NCBI GenBank assembly: GCA_964591175.1
Contig: CAZQAF010000005.1
Coordinates: 29,538 to 93,537, forward strand
Length of the DNA stretch: 64,000 nucleotides
DNA from: UBA11574 sp964591175
GTDB lineage: Bacteria; Desulfobacterota; Desulfobacteria; Desulfobacterales; UBA11574
Reading direction: 5' to 3'
Shown here: positions 60,254 to 64,000 of the stretch, one piece after another
How positions within the stretch are numbered: position 1 is the stretch's first letter
Layout: every line of letters begins with the position of its first letter
Program-made: the position numbers and the translations under genes
Notes under the pieces: model-generated
Seen by the model: the letters and a program-made list of their open reading frames with translations, nothing else
The model's database searches: none
What the model was told of the DNA's origin: nothing

Positions 60254-61150
60254 ATGAGCGTTTGCAGCGAAAATAATGTACTTGAAGAATTGTTGCGGCT
60301 TTTGAAGTTGGAGAAGATCGAGGAGAATATCTTTCGCGGCCAAAGTCAGGATCTGGGTTTTGGGAGCGTGTTCGGCGGACAAGTCCTGGGGCAGGCCCTG
60401 TCTGCAGCCTATCAAACCGTACCATCGGACCGCAATGCCCATAGCCTGCATGCCTATTTTCTCAGAATGGGGGATGTTAACAAGCCTATTATATATGAAG
60501 TCGATTGTATTCGTGACGGAAAAAGTTTTACGACCCGCCGGGTCGTTGCCATTCAAAAAGGCTTGGCCATTTTCAGCATGTCCGCTTCATTTCAGATTGA
60601 TGAACCCGGATTTGATCATCAGGACGGTGCCCCGGAGATGATCGGACCGGACGGCATCGTCTCCGAGCTGGAACTGGCCATGGCGGTTGCGGACAAGATA
60701 CCGGAACGAATTCGAGACAAAATTTTGTGTAAAAAACCCATCGAATTTCGACCGGTAAATCCCGTTGATCCATTTTTCCCGGAAAAGCGGGAGCCGATTG
60801 CTTGCACCTGGCTCAAAACCATCGATAAAATGCCGGATGATTTCAGAGTGCACCAATATATGCTGGCCTATGCCTCTGATTTCGGTTTTGTGGCCACTTC
60901 TCTTTACCCCCATGGGCACAGTTACTGGGAGCGTGACATGCAGGTCGCCAGCCTGGATCACGCCCTGTGGTTCCATCGGGATTTTCGAATGGATGACTGG
61001 CTTTTTTATGTCATGAAAAGCCCCAGCGCCCACAGGGCCAAAGGATTGAACTTTGGGAGAATCTATACCCAAAAAGGAGTGCTCGTTGCCTCTGTGGCCC
61101 AGGAAGGGCTGATACGTTACCATGGAATGAAAAAGGAGATGTCGTTATGA
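60254..61150 (+). CDS. tesB: Acyl-CoA thioesterase II (TesB)
   Basis: 298 aa with two hot-dog halves: FRGQSQDLGFGSVFGGQVLGQAL, SLHAYFLRMGDVNKPIIYEVD, and in the C-terminal half HQYMLAYASDFGFVATSL, ASLDHALWFHRDFRMDDW, KGLNFGRIYTQKGVLVASVAQEGLIR (in pieces). The Asp-Thr/Ser-Gln catalytic triad lies in these blocks. The start is the ATG at 60254 with AAGGGA upstream; the longer frame reads back into the previous gene. It hydrolyses fatty acyl-CoA. Its stop overlaps the next start (ATGA). Confidence 0.93.
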   Translation: MSVCSENNVLEELLRLLKLEKIEENIFRGQSQDLGFGSVFGGQVLGQALSAAYQTVPSDRNAHSLHAYFLRMGDVNKPIIYEVDCIRDGKSFTTRRVVAIQKGLAIFSMSASFQIDEPGFDHQDGAPEMIGPDGIVSELELAMAVADKIPERIRDKILCKKPIEFRPVNPVDPFFPEKREPIACTWLKTIDKMPDDFRVHQYMLAYASDFGFVATSLYPHGHSYWERDMQVASLDHALWFHRDFRMDDWLFYVMKSPSAHRAKGLNFGRIYTQKGVLVASVAQEGLIRYHGMKKEMSL

Positions 61151-62037
61151 ACGAGAAAAAGAAAATTGGTTTTATCGGTACTGGAATGATGGGGTTGCCC
61201 ATGGCCCGTAACTTGCTCAAGTCAGGATATGATGTGATTGTTTACAATAGGACACCTGAAAAAGCCGCTTCTCTGATTGAACTGGGAGCGTCAGTGGAGA
61301 AGAATCCTTTGAATGTGGCACAACCGGGAGGCATCGTGATGAGCTGCGTGTCGGAAGATGATGCATTAACTGCTGTCGTCGGAGAAAACGGCCAATTGGC
61401 CGAATGTTTGGGGAAAAACGGTATTCATGTTTCCATGAGTACCATACTGCCAAGTACGGCGGCCCGGCTTGCCAGGCAACAGTCCGCTTTTGGAGGGTAT
61501 TACATCGCTGCCCCTGTAATGGGCCGTCCGGACATTGTTCTGGCAAAAAAGCAGTCCTATTTTGTTGCGGGAGATGAAAATGCCAAAAAGCGGGTTGCGC
61601 CTTTATTGGAAGCCATCGCAATGAAAATATTTGATTTCGGCGCCTTGCCGGAAAACGCCAATGTCGCGAAATTGGCCGCCAATTTTCTCATCGCTTCAGC
61701 TATCGAAGCCATGGCCGAAGCATTTACGCTCGTTTCAAAAAACAACGGCGATGCCGATAAGCTTCTTGACGCGCTTGGGAGCACATTGTTTGCCTGCCCC
61801 ATTTATCAAAATTACGGGCGCCAGATCCTCGACAAGAAATATACGGAACCGCTTTTCAAACTCCGGTTGGGTCAAAAAGATGTCCGTTTGGTTGCCGAAA
61901 CCGCGACAGAAAGCAAAACGCCCATGCGGTTTGCCCGGGTTTTGCAGGATCGGTTTTCAGAGGCCGCAGCCCATGGATTGTCCGATCATGATTGGACGGC
62001 CATCGCTTCGGAAGTGGAAAAAGAGGCAGGTTTATAA
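61147..62037 (+). CDS. Beta-hydroxyacid dehydrogenase family oxidoreductase
   Basis: 296 aa. NAD(P)-binding motif GFIGTGMMGLPMARNLLKSG (about 7-26), substrate region APVMGRPDIVLAKK, and the catalytic Lys in NVAKLAANFLIAS (about Lys175). The helical C-terminal domain has LFKLRLGQKDVRLVAETA and DHDWTAIA. It fits the 3-hydroxyisobutyrate / glyoxylate-succinic-semialdehyde reductase (GLYR) group; the substrate is uncertain. It overlaps tesB by four bases. Confidence 0.88.
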   Translation: MNEKKKIGFIGTGMMGLPMARNLLKSGYDVIVYNRTPEKAASLIELGASVEKNPLNVAQPGGIVMSCVSEDDALTAVVGENGQLAECLGKNGIHVSMSTILPSTAARLARQQSAFGGYYIAAPVMGRPDIVLAKKQSYFVAGDENAKKRVAPLLEAIAMKIFDFGALPENANVAKLAANFLIASAIEAMAEAFTLVSKNNGDADKLLDALGSTLFACPIYQNYGRQILDKKYTEPLFKLRLGQKDVRLVAETATESKTPMRFARVLQDRFSEAAAHGLSDHDWTAIASEVEKEAGL

Positions 62038-62067
62038 CTCTCTGGCAGAACCGTAGCCATCTGGCGG

Positions 62068-62292
62068 CTATTTCAAAAAACACTTTCGATCGACATAAGC
62101 GGAGATTTTTTCATCGAAGACCGCTTCACTTTCGTGGATCAATTTTTTTCCGTTCCATGTTCCGCATGCGGCAACAACGGTATCTCCCAGGTTGAACTTA
62201 TTGCCACAGGCCGGACACCCTTGGGCGTTATATGTGTTGAGCCTTTCCAGATCCATAATATATGTTCTTTTTTGCGGATTTTGCGTCGTCAT
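62068..62292 (-). CDS. Small Cys-containing protein
   Basis: 74 aa. GGAGG stands five bases before the ATG, so it is likely a real gene. ERLNTYNAQGCPACGNKFNL holds a CxxC, followed by VAACGTWNG and a C-terminal RKCFLK, four Cys in all, suggesting a small zinc-bound fold. Function unknown; convergent with the dehydrogenase gene. Confidence 0.65.
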   Translation of the reverse strand: MTTQNPQKRTYIMDLERLNTYNAQGCPACGNKFNLGDTVVAACGTWNGKKLIHESEAVFDEKISAYVDRKCFLK

Positions 62293-62385
62293 AGGAACCT
62301 CCGAATCCCAGCACGATTCATTATTTATATCATAATCAGCATGGACTCGATGGCAAGTGGGATGGATTGAATATTTTCAAGGCTA

Positions 62386-62772
62386 TTAGAAAAATTTTAC
62401 ATTCTTCGTCGCCGATTTTACCACGAAAATGCGTTCATTGTTGCTGGTCAAATCAGCGGGAATTATGAAAAAGCCCTGACGATCCGACGAATAGCTAAGG
62501 GCATACCCGGAAATAGATTCGGCATCCGTAAATTCAACCAATATTTTGCGCCCAGCACCGGGGATGGTGTCTTCATATTTTTTTTGGTAATCTTTATTGC
62601 CCTCAAAATTTTTGACGAAAAATACGGCTTTTAGATCTTCAAGGTCAATTACTTCGATTTTCCCATCCAGACGATTGATGTGAAACCGCGTCTTATTCGG
62701 GAAAAAATCGCTGGTGTTGCCTTTGATTAACGTGCCGTCTTTAAACCGTACGATGACCTTGTTGGTTTGCAT
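62386..62772 (-). CDS. Conserved hypothetical, PilZ/DUF6982-like beta protein
   Basis: 128 aa, mainly beta. It begins VIVRFKDGTLIKGNTSDFFPNKTRF and includes EVIDLEDLKAVFFVKNFEGN and AGRKILVEFTDAESISGYAL, a pattern I recall from DUF6982-type proteins of deltaproteobacteria. GAGGGA precedes the ATG. No RxxxR or DxSxxG motif, so it should not bind c-di-GMP as PilZ does. Function unknown. Confidence 0.6.
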   Translation of the reverse strand: MQTNKVIVRFKDGTLIKGNTSDFFPNKTRFHINRLDGKIEVIDLEDLKAVFFVKNFEGNKDYQKKYEDTIPGAGRKILVEFTDAESISGYALSYSSDRQGFFIIPADLTSNNERIFVVKSATKNVKFF

Positions 62773-62867
62773 AAGTCCCTCGAATAACGTATTAGTAGTT
62801 TTAGCGAAAAATCAGTTTCGGCGTACGGGTTCATGGGAAAGCCCGCTCCCTGAAGACAAATTTTAAA

Positions 62868-63071
62868 TCATCGGACGAACAGCCAGAATATAACGCCCCA
62901 AAAGGGAAGACACAACAAAAAACTGAAAACCGCGCCTCTAAAAAAGAATCCGGGTTCGTCATTATGATCGATACCCCCTTCCAATGATTCAGCTTTACAT
63001 TCGGGCGCGAACGTTTCTTCTGACTCGATATGCGTTTCTTCAAAAACCGTGGCCGAGTTCATTGCTTGCAT
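62868..63071 (-). CDS. Small membrane-anchored protein
   Basis: 67 aa. The start is the ATG at 63071, eight bases after GGAGGAGG, a very strong ribosome site; an earlier in-frame start was rejected. The N-terminal 40 residues are acidic (EETHIESEETFAPECKAESLE), and the C-terminus is one membrane helix (GAVFSFLLCLPFWGVIFWLFV), a tail-anchored layout. Function unknown. Confidence 0.6.
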   Translation of the reverse strand: MQAMNSATVFEETHIESEETFAPECKAESLEGGIDHNDEPGFFFRGAVFSFLLCLPFWGVIFWLFVR

Positions 63072-63327
63072 TGGACACCTCCTCCGTTTTATGTCATAGA
63101 ATAGCAAGACCAATGCCATGTTCTAAAAGGGATCCTGTTTGTGAAAATATCATATATAATCAATAACATGACGGCAGCTCTCGATATCCGTTCAGTTTTT
63201 CCGCAAACTGTTGGTGTGACAAAAAGTTCTACACGCGGCAAATAATTGCCGATTATGATAGGGCACATCTATCCGGCTATGTCTTAGAAAAAATCCCGGC
63301 GGTTCAGTCGTATCAGGAGATCTGAGT

Positions 63328-63957
63328 ATGGGAGATAAAAAAAATAATGTGGAGCAGGCGATTGACCCAGGCTATTTTCTCGAATTGTCCCAAAGAAATC
63401 CGGACGAGGTTTGCCGGCATGCGCTATGCGAATACGATCCCAAAACCAAAAGCTATCGATTATCCGTTTGGGGCGATACATATGGCATCTACCCCCAAGA
63501 ATCTAAAGTCACACGTCTTCACGATGATAATCATAAGGTAAGTCTTCTTCTGGGACTGTTCATTGTTTATTACCTGCTGAGATCAAAAGACATTGCCATC
63601 AGCAAAGAATGGATATCTGAAAAGGATATTCCCGGCGGCCCGACTTTTTTCAGGGGACCTCACAAAATTCCCACTCAGATCATTGAAAATCAATTTGAAC
63701 ATAATATTAAAGAATTCAATGAAATATGCAAAAAACTACAAGGTACTCCTTTAAATATGGCCGATGCGGCCTATGTCTTTAGAATCGTACCGCGCATTCC
63801 CGTATTGGTTCAATTTTGGGATAGAGATGAAGACTTCCCGGCAGAATCGAAAATCCTGTTCGATAAAACCATTACCGAGCATTTATCGCCGGATATCATA
63901 TTTTGTATGGCCGTTGAAATTTGCAAAAGAATTGGGAAAACCGGAAAGAAAAAATAG
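63328..63957 (+). CDS. DUF3786 domain protein
   Basis: 209 aa. Typical DUF3786 blocks: DPGYFLELSQRNPDEVCRHA, YRLSVWGDTYGIYPQE, LLLGLFIVYYLLRSKDI, WISEKDIPGGPTFFRGPHKIP and VLVQFWDRDEDFPAESKILFDKT. It is frequent in sulfate reducers and acetogens, sometimes near CO dehydrogenase and corrinoid genes; function unknown. The start is the ATG at 63328 with AGGAGAT upstream. Its stop codon lies in a purine-rich repeat that continues to the window end. Confidence 0.83.
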   Translation: MGDKKNNVEQAIDPGYFLELSQRNPDEVCRHALCEYDPKTKSYRLSVWGDTYGIYPQESKVTRLHDDNHKVSLLLGLFIVYYLLRSKDIAISKEWISEKDIPGGPTFFRGPHKIPTQIIENQFEHNIKEFNEICKKLQGTPLNMADAAYVFRIVPRIPVLVQFWDRDEDFPAESKILFDKTITEHLSPDIIFCMAVEICKRIGKTGKKK

Positions 63958-63989
63958 GAAAGAGAAATTAGAAAATAGGAAAGAGGATA
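63951..63989. repeat. Purine-rich repeat at the window end
   Basis: AAAATAGGAAAGAGAAATTAG..AAAGAGG resembles the tract at 9869-9907 and is possibly the start of a further copy of the dispersed element. It includes the DUF3786 stop. Confidence 0.4.
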
Positions 63990-64000
63990 AGTGGAACCGC

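Noticed and set aside
1..64000. tRNA, rRNA, CRISPR arrays and intact insertion sequences
   Set aside because: I found no cloverleaf-like T-loop signature, no rRNA-like stretch, no regular repeat-spacer array and no transposase gene. A covariance-model scan was not possible here.

Overview
The window looks like a chromosome segment of a Gram-negative, anaerobic member of the Desulfobacterota, probably a Desulfobacterales-type sulfate reducer. That is an inference from gene content, not a measured placement. The evidence is CMP-KDO synthetase (an LPS outer membrane), corrinoid and tetrahydrofolate methyl-transfer genes, a nickel-pincer cofactor gene (larB), DUF3786, and PilZ and CheX proteins. 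No rRNA, tRNA, CRISPR array or intact insertion sequence was found. There is one 100-N assembly gap at 56316-56415.

Layout. 1-8126 (+): the downstream half of an MSHA-type type IV pilus cluster (MshN-, MshM-, MshE- and MshG-like), ending in a giant prepilin with two LamG-like lectin folds. 8.3-18.5 kb: housekeeping and small genes (adenosine-specific kinase, phosphoesterase, LarB, KdsB, PilZ, CheX, GMP synthase, a TrpF-like protein, EF-P, a CNNM/CorC protein). 18.7-25.5 kb: a helicase-exonuclease fusion resembling MrfA plus MrfB, a LysM lytic transglycosylase, a glycine-zipper lipoprotein, a DUF4405 membrane protein and a rhomboid protease. 25.5-31.1 kb (-): a sucrose operon (PfkB sugar kinase, sucrose-phosphate synthase with a phosphatase domain, sucrose synthase), with a glucokinase further on at 57.8 kb.

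31.8-49.6 kb (-): the main feature, a long corrinoid-dependent methyl-transfer locus. It has four non-pyrrolysine MttB-superfamily methyltransferases, two corrinoid proteins, two MtrH-like tetrahydrofolate methyltransferases, an ATP-dependent corrinoid activator (RACE/RamA type), a stand-alone MetH-type activation domain protein and DUF1638. It forms two modules separated by metK, an asparagine synthetase, a SAM-dependent methyltransferase, a few small genes and the remnant of a second asparagine synthetase. A divergent MarR regulator and an OpuB-type quaternary-amine ABC transporter (50.4-52.7 kb) follow. The simplest reading is uptake of betaine-like compounds, demethylation by MttB enzymes onto corrinoid proteins, and transfer by MtrH-like enzymes to tetrahydrofolate for oxidation through a reverse Wood-Ljungdahl pathway.

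52.7-64.0 kb: a STN-domain protein, an MscS channel, a NodIJ-like ABC exporter, the assembly gap within repeats, an O-methyltransferase, glucokinase, a B12-binding-type radical SAM protein, a TesB thioesterase, a beta-hydroxyacid dehydrogenase, small conserved genes and DUF3786. Betaine transport, sucrose synthesis and MscS together suggest active management of osmolytes. Mobile-type structure is limited to a 144-bp palindromic MITE-like element at 33777-33920 and several dispersed intergenic palindromes.
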